Source of the DNA: OMPR01 sp965183835 | GTDB taxonomy: Bacteria; Pseudomonadota; Alphaproteobacteria; Rhodobacterales; Rhodobacteraceae | Length of the DNA: 64,000 nt | Assembly: GCA_965183835.1 (NCBI GenBank) | Contig: CBCYME010000012.1 | Coordinates: forward strand, 124,001 to 188,000 | Direction: 5' to 3' | Notes under the pieces: generated by a model | The model's input: only the letters and a program-made list of their open reading frames with translations | Databases searched by the model: none | Told to the model about the DNA's origin: nothing | Translations under genes and position numbers: made by a program | Shown here: piece by piece, positions 55,760 to 63,722 of the stretch | Layout: every line of letters begins with the position of its first letter | How positions within the stretch are numbered: the stretch's first letter is position 1

Positions 55760-55798
55760 ACGCAGGTGTCTCTTAAAGACTCCTGCGTTAATTTTATT
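55760..55798 (+). terminator. Rightward intrinsic terminator far downstream of luxR solo
   Basis: ACGCAGGTGTCT pairs with AGACTCCTGCGT (one T-T mismatch) around CTTAA and is followed by TAATTTTATT. It lies about 215 bases after the nearest rightward gene. Confidence 0.7.
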
Positions 55799-55850
55799 CT
55801 GGGCCTGTGTCATCGGCTCACTTCCCAGCTTACAACCTGCGCTGACATGC

Positions 55851-55884
55851 AAAAACACCGCTGTTGCCAATGCAAACAGCGGTG
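55851..55884 (-). terminator. Terminator of the ribB-ribH-nusB operon
   Basis: On the minus strand, CACCGCTGTT pairs with AACAGCGGTG around a 9-base loop and is followed by five T, about 30 bases after the nusB stop. Confidence 0.82.
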
Positions 55885-55914
55885 CCATTCAAGCCGGATT
55901 TTACGGGTCAAACG

Positions 55915-56397
55915 TCAAAACGCTTCGGGACGGGCCTCGCGCGCCATATGATCCAGAACTGCATTGACGAAACTCGCCTCTTTGCCGTCCGGGAAAAACG
56001 CCCGCGCAATGTCCACAAACTCGACAATCACCACCTTGGGCGGCGTCTCGGTCTGCGTCATCTCGGCACCAGCCGCACGGAACAATCCACGCAGCGTGGG
56101 GTCGATCCGGGCAATCGGCCATTTCGCGACCAAGGCCCGATCGGTCATCTGGTCGATCAACGCCTGATGGTTCACCGCATTGCTGACCAGCGCGCGAAAC
56201 AGGGCGCTGTCGCCCTCTTGCATCTCGTCGCCTTCATAGACGGCCCCAAACCGGTGGTCCAAAAACTCCACGATCACCTGCTCGGTGGTCTGGGATGTCT
56301 GTTCCATCTGATAAAGCGCCTGCACAGCATACAGCCGTGCGGCGGATTTCATCTTGCGTTTCTGGTTGCCCGACAGGGGCGCGTCTGCGTTTGTCAT
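55915..56397 (-). CDS. nusB: Transcription antitermination factor NusB
   Basis: A 160-residue all-helical protein, starting MTNADAPLSGNQKRKMKSAA. ARLYAVQALYQMEQT is the N-terminal RNA-binding helix and PPKVVIVEFVDIARAFFPDG with FVNAVLDHMAR is the conserved C-terminal part. It works in rRNA antitermination. The ATG overlaps the ribH stop by 4 bases. A longer upstream frame is in the wrong context. Confidence 0.93.
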   Translation of the reverse strand: MTNADAPLSGNQKRKMKSAARLYAVQALYQMEQTSQTTEQVIVEFLDHRFGAVYEGDEMQEGDSALFRALVSNAVNHQALIDQMTDRALVAKWPIARIDPTLRGLFRAAGAEMTQTETPPKVVIVEFVDIARAFFPDGKEASFVNAVLDHMAREARPEAF

Positions 56398-56945
56398 GCG
56401 GTCGTGGATCCGTTGGTATCGCCAGCCATCAGGATGGACTCCGAAGGGGCCTTGAAACCGACACCCTTCTTCAAAGCGCCCCACTTACGGCTGAGTGCGA
56501 TCAGATGCAAGGCCGCAGCGGCCGCTCCGCCACCTTTATTCTGATCTTCGGGGTCTGCACGCACTTCCGCCTGCGGTCGCGTCTCAACGGTCAGGATGCC
56601 ATTGCCGATGCACAGCCCCTGCAAACCCATCAATTGAATGGCGCGACTCGAATCGTTGCACACCGTGTCGTAGTGGGTGGTTTCGCCACGAATGACACAG
56701 CCCAGCGCCACATACCCGTCGAAATTCGCCTGACGATCCGCCATCGAAATCGCCGTTGGGATTTCCAGCGCACCGGGCACCTGGGCGATCTCATAGCTGC
56801 CACCCGCTGCTTCGATCTCAGCCACAGCCCCAGCAACCATATTGTCCGCGATATCTTTGTAATACGGCGACACAACGATCAAAATCTTGACGGGGCGGTC
56901 AAACTCCGCACGCGGCATGATGTAATGCTGCTCATGTCCGGCCAT
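56394..56945 (-). CDS. ribH: 6,7-dimethyl-8-ribityllumazine synthase
   Basis: A 183-residue protein with KILIVVSPYYKDIADNMVAG at the start and QVPGALEIPTAI and ALGCVIRGETTHYDTVC motifs of the lumazine synthase family. It condenses the RibD pathway product with dihydroxybutanone phosphate made by RibB. It starts 5 bases after ribB and is coupled to nusB. Confidence 0.95.
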   Translation of the reverse strand: MAGHEQHYIMPRAEFDRPVKILIVVSPYYKDIADNMVAGAVAEIEAAGGSYEIAQVPGALEIPTAISMADRQANFDGYVALGCVIRGETTHYDTVCNDSSRAIQLMGLQGLCIGNGILTVETRPQAEVRADPEDQNKGGGAAAAALHLIALSRKWGALKKGVGFKAPSESILMAGDTNGSTTA

Positions 56946-56950
56946 GTGAC

Positions 56951-58084
56951 TTACTCCTCGTCCAACCGGCTGGTGCCGGTGATTTCCAACCCATAGGCGT
57001 CCAACCCCACAACATTGGGTGCGGGTGAATTGGTCAACAGGGTCAACTGGCTCAGGCCCAGCGACGACAGGATCTGCGCGCCCAACCCGTACTGACGCAA
57101 CACTTTGGTCGACACTTCCTGACCAACGCCCCCTTCGGTTTTCACCGCGTGATCGACATCACGCAACAACACCACAACGCCGCGTCCCTCTTCGGCAATC
57201 CGGTTCATCGCATTGCTCAGCTTTTCAGACCGCGTCGCGCCGCCAATCGCCAAGACATCGCGCATGGCGTTCAACACGTGCATCCGCACCATCACCGGCT
57301 CTTCGCCCGAGATATCGCCTTTGATCATCACGATGTGCTCGTCACCATGGGTCTCGTCGCGATAAATCCGCATGGTCCAATCGCCCCCATGCTCGCTGTT
57401 GACCACCTCTTCGCTGGTTACACGTACAAGGTTGTCGTGACGACGACGGTACGAGATCAGATCGCTGATCGTGCCGATCTTCAACCCGTGCTTCTGGGCA
57501 AAGGCGACCAACTCGGGCAGACGCGACATGGTGCCGTCGTCGTTCATGATCTCACAAATCACGCCCGATGGGTTCAAGCCGGCCAGACGGCTCACATCGA
57601 CCGCAGCCTCGGTATGGCCCGCACGGACCAACACTCCACCATCACGTGCCCGCAACGGGAACACATGACCCGGAGTCGCAATATCATCGCCGGATTTGCC
57701 CGCATCGATCGCCACGGCGACTGTCCGCGCCCGGTCATGCGCCGAAATCCCGGTGCTGACCCCCTCACGCGCCTCGATCGAAATGGTGAACGCGGTCTCG
57801 TGCCGGGATGAATTGTTGGTCGACATCAACTGTAAACCCAGCGCATCAATCCGCTCTTCGGTCAGGGTCAGACAGATCAGTCCGCGCCCGTGGGTCGCCA
57901 TGAAATTCACCGCTTCTGGCGTCGCCATCTGCGCCGGAATCACCAGATCCCCTTCGTTTTCACGATCTTCGTGGTCGATCAGAATGAACATCCGACCGTT
58001 GCGCGCCTCGTTGATGATTTCTTCGATGGGCGAAATCGCTTCGCTCCACGTGGTTTCAACGGGTCCGGGTGTTTCAAAGCTCAT
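56951..58084 (-). CDS. ribB: 3,4-dihydroxy-2-butanone-4-phosphate synthase with degenerate GTP cyclohydrolase II domain (RibBX type)
   Basis: A 377-residue protein starting MSFETPGPVETTW. The N-terminal half is an intact RibB: ILIDHEDRENEGDLVIPAQM, FMATHGRGLICLTLT, and DRARTV with GHVFPLRARDGGVLVR. The C-terminal half from about residue 210 aligns with GTP cyclohydrolase II but lacks the three zinc Cys of that enzyme and its conserved catalytic motif. No Cys is present in that half at all. It therefore makes only dihydroxybutanone phosphate, and a separate RibA must exist elsewhere. First gene of ribB-ribH-nusB. Confidence 0.92.
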   Translation of the reverse strand: MSFETPGPVETTWSEAISPIEEIINEARNGRMFILIDHEDRENEGDLVIPAQMATPEAVNFMATHGRGLICLTLTEERIDALGLQLMSTNNSSRHETAFTISIEAREGVSTGISAHDRARTVAVAIDAGKSGDDIATPGHVFPLRARDGGVLVRAGHTEAAVDVSRLAGLNPSGVICEIMNDDGTMSRLPELVAFAQKHGLKIGTISDLISYRRRHDNLVRVTSEEVVNSEHGGDWTMRIYRDETHGDEHIVMIKGDISGEEPVMVRMHVLNAMRDVLAIGGATRSEKLSNAMNRIAEEGRGVVVLLRDVDHAVKTEGGVGQEVSTKVLRQYGLGAQILSSLGLSQLTLLTNSPAPNVVGLDAYGLEITGTSRLDEE

Positions 58085-58234
58085 GGCAGCAGCCTTCTGT
58101 CGACAATGGATCTTGGGGCCGGGATATCCCAGCCAGACGATAATTGCCAGTCCCGACAGGTAAGACAAACGCTGGACGTAACGCTCCGTCAGGCGTTAGC
58201 GTGCAAACAATATGAGGGAGAGGAGAAACCCCGA

Positions 58235-59290
58235 ATGCGCACATCCCGCATCATCACCACAGTCGAAGCCCACGCCGAAGGCGAACCCGGCCGCGTCATC
58301 ACCGCCGGCCTGCCCCATATGCCGGGCAACAGCGTGTTTGAAAAAATGCAGTGGATGCAGAAAAACGCAGACGATGTGCGCCTGCTGATGTTGCGTGAAC
58401 CACGCGGCAACCCAGCGCTCTGTTGCAATGTACTGGTGCCCCCCTGCGACCCTGCGGCCGATGCTGGGTTCATCATCATGGAACAGACCGAATACCCGCC
58501 CATGTCCGGCTCCAACACCATCTGTGTCGTGACCACCCTGCTGGAAACTGGCATCCTGCCGATGGTCGAACCGGTCACCGAACTGACGCTCGAGGCCCCC
58601 GCCGGGCTGATCAAGGTGCGTGCCGATTGCAAGGACGGTAAGGTCACGCGCGTCACCTTTCGCAACGTGCCAGCATTTGCCATGCATCTGGACGCTGAAA
58701 TCGACCTGCCCGGCTTTGGCAAGGCAGTGGTCAACGTCGCATGGGGCGGCATGTTCTTTGTTCTCGCCGAAGCCGCACAATTTGGTCTGGACCTGATCCC
58801 TGAAAACGGCGCTGCCATCGTCAAGATATCCGAGGCCCTGCGCGTCGCCACCGCCGAACAGTTACCTGTGGTGCACCCCGAAAATCCGGCCATCACCGGC
58901 CCGACCATCTCGCAACTGTTCGCCCCACCCAAGGCCCCCGGCACCGATGGTCTGGGCGCGATAACACTATCCACCGGCGACTTTGACCCCAACCGCCCCG
59001 AAAACCTAACCGGTATTCTGGATCGCTCCCCCTGTGGGACAGGCACCTGCGCCAAAATGGCGGTGCTGCACGCCAAGGGCCTGTTAGAGGTCGGGCAGGA
59101 TTATGTGAACGCTGGCCCCATGGGCACTACCTTTACGGGACGGATCAAAGACACCACCAAGGTCGGCCCCTATGACGCGATCATCCCAACGCTGTCGGGG
59201 CAAGGCTGGATTTATGGCACAGCCAATTGGTCACTAGACCCAAGTGACCCGTTCCAACAGGGCTATACAATCGGCGATATCTGGGGCTGA
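58235..59290 (+). CDS. Proline racemase family protein, possible trans-3-hydroxy-L-proline dehydratase
   Basis: A 351-residue protein starting MRTSRIITTVEAHAEGEPGR, the family opening. The first catalytic motif reads YPPMSGSNTIC, with Ser in place of the racemase Cys. The second is DRSPCGTGTCAKMAVLHA, with the Cys kept. Members with one changed residue are often trans-3-hydroxyproline dehydratases or mixed-activity epimerases rather than proline racemases. AGGAGA precedes the ATG. No other hydroxyproline genes are adjacent. Confidence 0.85.
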   Translation: MRTSRIITTVEAHAEGEPGRVITAGLPHMPGNSVFEKMQWMQKNADDVRLLMLREPRGNPALCCNVLVPPCDPAADAGFIIMEQTEYPPMSGSNTICVVTTLLETGILPMVEPVTELTLEAPAGLIKVRADCKDGKVTRVTFRNVPAFAMHLDAEIDLPGFGKAVVNVAWGGMFFVLAEAAQFGLDLIPENGAAIVKISEALRVATAEQLPVVHPENPAITGPTISQLFAPPKAPGTDGLGAITLSTGDFDPNRPENLTGILDRSPCGTGTCAKMAVLHAKGLLEVGQDYVNAGPMGTTFTGRIKDTTKVGPYDAIIPTLSGQGWIYGTANWSLDPSDPFQQGYTIGDIWG

Positions 59291-59307
59291 CCTATCGCCC
59301 CAATGGC

Positions 59308-60414
59308 TCAGGCGTCTGAGGCGGGGAACACGAAACAGCGATCCCGCCGCACCGTCAACCACATCACACGACCGGCCTCTGGCACAAACACGTTCGGAAC
59401 GGTTGCACGCAACAACGCACCATCAAAGTCCATGCGGAATTCCACCAGACTCTCGTTGCCCAAAAAGCGCGCCCGCTGCACGATGCCCCGCGCCGCCACC
59501 CCATCGCTGGGGGTTGGCAGCGGTCCGCGCCCGTTGCGGTCAAAGTCGATGCGCACATGTTGGGGGCGGAACACAATGTCCACCTCCGTGCCATCGGCCA
59601 CGCCCGGTGCCAGAAACTGACCAAAGGGTGTTTCGGCCAGCGCGCCGTTCACCGTGGCACGCAACACATTGGTATCGCTAAAGAACGCCACAGCGGACCG
59701 ATCAACCGGGCGGGTATAAACGTTGTACGGCGCACCCTGCTGCACAATCTTGCCACTGCGCATCAAGGCGATCTCATCGGCCATGCGCATTGCCTCTTCA
59801 GGCTCATGCGTCACCAGCAAAACAGCGGCGTCTTCTTCTTTCAACAAGCTCAACGTTTCATCGCGGATGCCGTCGCGCAGCCGATTGTCCAGCCCTGAAA
59901 ACGGCTCGTCCATCAGCATGATCCGCGGCCGCGGGGCTAAGGCGCGCGCCAAGGCCACCCGCTGCTGCTCACCGCCCGACAACTGATGCGGAAACCCGTC
60001 GATAAAACGGAACAAATCCACTCGCTTCAGCAATTCTTCGACCCGGGCGCGTTTCTCGGCCTTGGATCCCTTCAGACCAAAGGCGACGTTATCCGCCACG
60101 CTCAGATGCGGGAACAGGGCAAAGTCCTGAAACATCAGCCCGATTTCACGTCGCTCAGGCGGCACACGAAACACGGTGTCACAGATCAGCTTGCCATCCA
60201 CATAGATCTCGCCGCTGTCCTGCATCTCGACACCCGCAATCATGCGCAATGTCGTCGATTTGCCGCAGCCCGATGGCCCCAGCAAGCAGGTCACCTGCCC
60301 CGCTTGAATGGTCAAGGACACGTCATCCACCACCGCGCGCCCGTCAAACTGACGCACGATATTGCGGATTTCCAACCGGGGTGCCTGTATTTCAGCGCTC
60401 AAAGCAAGCCTCAC
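59308..60414 (-). CDS. ABC transporter ATP-binding protein (FbpC/PotA type)
   Basis: A 368-residue ATPase with Walker A LLGPSGCGKSTTLRMIAG, the signature QLSGGEQQRVALARALAP and Walker B IMLMDEPFSGLD. A C-terminal TOBE-like domain occupies about residues 250-360. It most resembles iron(III) uptake (FbpC) ATPases; polyamine, thiamine or sulfate types are alternatives. The permease and binding protein genes are not adjacent in this window. Confidence 0.88.
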   Translation of the reverse strand: MRLALSAEIQAPRLEIRNIVRQFDGRAVVDDVSLTIQAGQVTCLLGPSGCGKSTTLRMIAGVEMQDSGEIYVDGKLICDTVFRVPPERREIGLMFQDFALFPHLSVADNVAFGLKGSKAEKRARVEELLKRVDLFRFIDGFPHQLSGGEQQRVALARALAPRPRIMLMDEPFSGLDNRLRDGIRDETLSLLKEEDAAVLLVTHEPEEAMRMADEIALMRSGKIVQQGAPYNVYTRPVDRSAVAFFSDTNVLRATVNGALAETPFGQFLAPGVADGTEVDIVFRPQHVRIDFDRNGRGPLPTPSDGVAARGIVQRARFLGNESLVEFRMDFDGALLRATVPNVFVPEAGRVMWLTVRRDRCFVFPASDA

Positions 60415-60481
60415 TGCCTTTTCCGATCAATTTCATCGGACTTGGGACGGGATAGCAACCCGCCCCTTCAGGCGCAAGACA

Positions 60482-61525
60482 TCAGCAACAGCTGACTTCG
60501 CCGCCAGACTCTTGCAAAAACGGGCTTTCGCCGCCGCACCCTTCAAAAATTCCGTAATGCGTGTCGAAATTTCCGATGAATTCGAAATGTTCGGCAAAGC
60601 GCGTGTTTTTCAACATCATCCACGTGTTGCCGCAAACCGGGAACACCTTGCCCGTTTCGATCACGTGATGATCGTCCAACGCAAAGGCATGCGGCGCATG
60701 TTCCACCATGCCCTTGTAAATCACCGCCTGCCCGTATTCCTCGCAAGCCGGTTCAAGATCATCCAGCTTGAACAACCGATAGGTCGCCGACAGGAACGAC
60801 AACGGCGCAATCCGCGCCTCCAACTCGGGGTTCTCGATGGTCAGCGGACGATGCGTCACCCGGCGCGGATCATTGAACCCAGACGCCTTGGCAATGTTCA
60901 GAAAATCATTCCAATACAGCGCACCCGACAGGCATTCGCCATACAGAACCTCGTCTTCAGCCATTGCCTTGGGCACACGACGATCCGCATACACATCCGA
61001 GAAATACATCTCCCCGCCCGGTTTCAACAGGTTATGCACCCCGCGCAGCACCGCACCCTTGTCGGTGGCCAAATTCACCACACAGTTCGACACGATGATA
61101 TCAAACGATCCCGGCTCCAGATCCAGCTCGTCCAGCTTTTCGATATAGCCATGGTGGAATTCAACATTGCTTTCAGCAAAGCCAAACGCCTCGGCGTGAT
61201 AGGCCTCATGCGCACGGGCCACATCCAACTGCGCCGGGGTCATATCAACGCCGACCACACGACCGGTTTCGCCAACCATCGCAGCCAAGGCATACACATC
61301 ACGCCCCGCCCCACAGCCCAGATCCAAAATCCGCATCCCCGTCAGATCCAGCGGCGCAATCAGACCACAACCATAATAGCGGGTCAGAACCTCGTCATGG
61401 ACCTTGCTCAGGATCTTTTTCAGATGATCCGGCATGTCTGCCGGTGAACAACACGCATTGGTCTGCAAATCATCGCTGCCTTGCAAGACTTCACCATAAT
61501 AGTTCTGCACGGATTCATGTTTCAT
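60482..61525 (-). CDS. arsM: Arsenite S-adenosylmethionine methyltransferase (ArsM)
   Basis: A 347-residue methyltransferase. The SAM motif ILDLGCGAGRDVYALAAMVG lies near residue 65. Arsenic-binding Cys candidates are the pair in NACCSPADM near residue 25, SNCVVN near 150, and GECLSG near 203. The C-terminus ends in VSCC, a usual ArsM feature. It turns arsenite into methylated forms. No arsenic regulator or pump is adjacent. Confidence 0.9.
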   Translation of the reverse strand: MKHESVQNYYGEVLQGSDDLQTNACCSPADMPDHLKKILSKVHDEVLTRYYGCGLIAPLDLTGMRILDLGCGAGRDVYALAAMVGETGRVVGVDMTPAQLDVARAHEAYHAEAFGFAESNVEFHHGYIEKLDELDLEPGSFDIIVSNCVVNLATDKGAVLRGVHNLLKPGGEMYFSDVYADRRVPKAMAEDEVLYGECLSGALYWNDFLNIAKASGFNDPRRVTHRPLTIENPELEARIAPLSFLSATYRLFKLDDLEPACEEYGQAVIYKGMVEHAPHAFALDDHHVIETGKVFPVCGNTWMMLKNTRFAEHFEFIGNFDTHYGIFEGCGGESPFLQESGGEVSCC

Positions 61526-61658
61526 CTGAGGGTCCTCATCCTGATCGTTGTGGCTGAGCTAACGTCTCGCAGCCCATCCCGCAATCCTTAGCCGTGAAAC
61601 CTAACACAAGCGTGACCAATTCCCGCCCTAAAACAGAACCAAAGGGGCAACCCGCCCC

Positions 61659-62750
61659 TTATGCCTGCAACAGATCAAACTCTGTCTCAGCCCGCACCAC
61701 GCCATTGACCTGAATTTGCAATCGATGAACGCCCGGCACCAACCGGAACGTGGTCGCATTGCCTTTCAGCTTGTGCACCTTGCTCAGGGTGATCGCACCG
61801 CCTTTGACAACCCTCTGTTTCAACTTATGCACCTTGGCCGACACTTTGCCCCCCGGTCGCTGGAAATGGATGATGTAATCCACCAACACCGGCACCTCAC
61901 CCACCCCCTCAAGTGTAACGTCAAACGTCAAGGCCCCGTTGATCTGCGCCGGGCCGCTGACTGTAACCGAAACCGCCAGATCCGCCTCAGGATCAAACCC
62001 CAACATCGCCATCGCTCCGGGGTGCCCTGCTTTGACCAGCCCGCGCAAAGCATGACCGGTCATCCAGTCCAACTCGGCTGCTTGCTGATCCCCAGCATCG
62101 CGCCACCCCGCCAAACGGTCCAGCACCAGACCCGGGTCTTTCTTGGCAATGTCATTCAGGTGATTGGCAATGGATCGCGTCACATACCGCGTGTCATCCC
62201 CATGCAATTGATCCAACAAGGGCAGCGGGTCGCTTAACCCCAACCCCACGGCCATGCCCCAAGGCAAACGAGGGCGCGTGCCCTCACTCACCAATCGGCG
62301 CAAGTGATAGCTGTCGTGCCCGGCCCAATCCTGCATCCGCGCCAGCACCACATCGGGCCAGCGGTTCAGAAACGGACGGATCGCCCACTCCATCGAAAAC
62401 CGCTGTGTGATCTCTTCGATCACATCCAATGCCAATTCCGGATGCTCGATCCCAACCTCGGCCACCCAATCGCCCAATGGGGCAAAGATGAAATCACCGA
62501 AATCATCATCCGACTTGCCCGGATCCAACGGCGGCGGCAGCGCGCGCAAGATCACCGGGGCCACATCCGGCAGATCGCCGGGCACCGCCTCAGCCAGACA
62601 TTCCGCAATCCACGCCATGCGCGCCTTGAGCTCCAGATCCAGCAACCGCGACATCACCCGCGCCTCAAACGCCGCCGCATCAAAGCAACCCTGATCAAAA
62701 AGGCCCGCCAAATAGCGGACCTTTTGCACATTGAACAACTGATCTTTCAA
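61659..62750 (-). CDS. DNA alkylation repair protein (AlkD-like HEAT repeats plus beta domain)
   Basis: About 363 residues, starting at TTG 62750 with AAGGA six bases upstream, directly behind the SDR gene. The N-terminal two thirds are helical HEAT-like repeats, beginning LKDQLFNVQKVRYLAGLFDQ, with GDDTRYVTRSIANHLNDIAK as a conserved segment. The last 110 residues (from about LAVSVTVSGPAQINGALTF) form a predicted Ig-like beta domain. A much longer in-frame reading that continues upstream is only a shadow of the SDR gene. Annotated as DNA alkylation repair by family; activity not proven. Confidence 0.8.
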   Translation of the reverse strand: MKDQLFNVQKVRYLAGLFDQGCFDAAAFEARVMSRLLDLELKARMAWIAECLAEAVPGDLPDVAPVILRALPPPLDPGKSDDDFGDFIFAPLGDWVAEVGIEHPELALDVIEEITQRFSMEWAIRPFLNRWPDVVLARMQDWAGHDSYHLRRLVSEGTRPRLPWGMAVGLGLSDPLPLLDQLHGDDTRYVTRSIANHLNDIAKKDPGLVLDRLAGWRDAGDQQAAELDWMTGHALRGLVKAGHPGAMAMLGFDPEADLAVSVTVSGPAQINGALTFDVTLEGVGEVPVLVDYIIHFQRPGGKVSAKVHKLKQRVVKGGAITLSKVHKLKGNATTFRLVPGVHRLQIQVNGVVRAETEFDLLQA

Positions 62751-62761
62751 AGGATCATCCT

Positions 62762-63544
62762 TTACATCGTGATGTTGGTTGCGCCGCCATCCAACAGGAT
62801 GTTCTGGCCCACCATGAACCCCGCATGCTGTGAACACATAAACGCACAGGCCGCACCAAATTCCTGCCGCGTGCCATATCGGCCCGCCGGAATCGTCGCC
62901 TCGCGTGCGGCTTTGGCTTCGGCCATCGTGATCCCTTGCTGGGCCGACACGCCTGTATCCAGCGACACCGCTCGGTCCGTTGCATGAATGCCCGGCAACA
63001 GGTTGTTGATGGTCACGCCCTTGCCCGCCACCTGACGCGCCGTGCCCGCCACATAGCCGGTCAACCCGGTCCGCGCCGCATTCGACAGACCCAACACACC
63101 AATCGGCGCACGCACGGATTGCGAGGTGATGTTGACCACCCGGCCCCATCCTTTGTCCATCATGCCCGGCAACAGCGCCTTCATGAACGCAATCGGCGCC
63201 AGCATGTTGGCATCCAGCGCCTTGATGAAATCGTCGCGATCCCAATCCGACCACATGCCGGGGGGCGGACCACCCGCGTTGGTGACCAGAATATCAACAC
63301 CCTGCGCCGCCTCGATCACCTGCGCTTGGCCCTCCGGCGTCGTCACATCACAAGCCAGCGTCACGACGTTTACCCCATGCGCCGCCCAGATCGCCTCCGC
63401 CGACGCCTCCAGCGCCTCGGACCCGCGCGCAGTCATGATCAGATCAACCCCCGCCTCTGCCAAAGCCTCGGCACAGCCCAGACCCAACCCCTTGCTGCTG
63501 GCCGACACCAACGCGCGCTTTCCGGCAATTCCCAAATCCATCAC
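62762..63544 (-). CDS. SDR family oxidoreductase
   Basis: A 260-residue short-chain dehydrogenase. The cofactor loop is ALVSASSKGLGLGCAEALAE and the NAG motif is LVTNAGGPPPG. The YxxxK catalytic site is unusual: the position reads SQSVRAPIGVLGLSNAARTG, with no Tyr, so activity may differ from normal SDRs. The gene overlaps the reading frame of the alkylation repair gene start region and is likely co-transcribed with it. Confidence 0.85.
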   Translation of the reverse strand: MMDLGIAGKRALVSASSKGLGLGCAEALAEAGVDLIMTARGSEALEASAEAIWAAHGVNVVTLACDVTTPEGQAQVIEAAQGVDILVTNAGGPPPGMWSDWDRDDFIKALDANMLAPIAFMKALLPGMMDKGWGRVVNITSQSVRAPIGVLGLSNAARTGLTGYVAGTARQVAGKGVTINNLLPGIHATDRAVSLDTGVSAQQGITMAEAKAAREATIPAGRYGTRQEFGAACAFMCSQHAGFMVGQNILLDGGATNITM

Positions 63545-63722
63545 GATTTCTCCATTTGCATGTTCTGTTGCGTCAGAGTTAGCACCAGCGCAAAAGCAAT
63601 TGCCAGCACTTCGCCGAACCTCTGACCGATATCCGCCACAATCTGGCGCTATACCTGACTTGTTTCAAACCACCCGAATACCCAGTTTTCCAGTACCCTC
63701 AACAGCAAGAGACACTTTACCC

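Larger units (their letters stand above)
55546..55914. other. Intergenic stretch with two terminators, possible small RNA locus
   Basis: About 370 bases without a credible protein gene, AT-richer than the neighbours. It contains a rightward terminator more than 200 bases after the LuxR gene and a leftward one belonging to nusB. The distance leaves room for a small RNA or a long 3' leader, but no clear promoter could be assigned. Confidence 0.4.

Noticed and set aside
58085..58234. FMN riboswitch upstream of ribB or near ribE
   Set aside because: The conserved RFN core sequences were not found in the spacers before ribB or ribE.
60362..61447. A 361-codon plus-strand frame opposite arsM
   Set aside because: The minus strand carries a full ArsM with its SAM motif; the plus frame is Arg/His-rich with no domain.
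62751..63254. N-terminal extension of the DNA alkylation repair frame
   Set aside because: The extension lies on the SDR coding region in another frame and resembles no protein; TTG 62750 has a ribosome site and fits the family.
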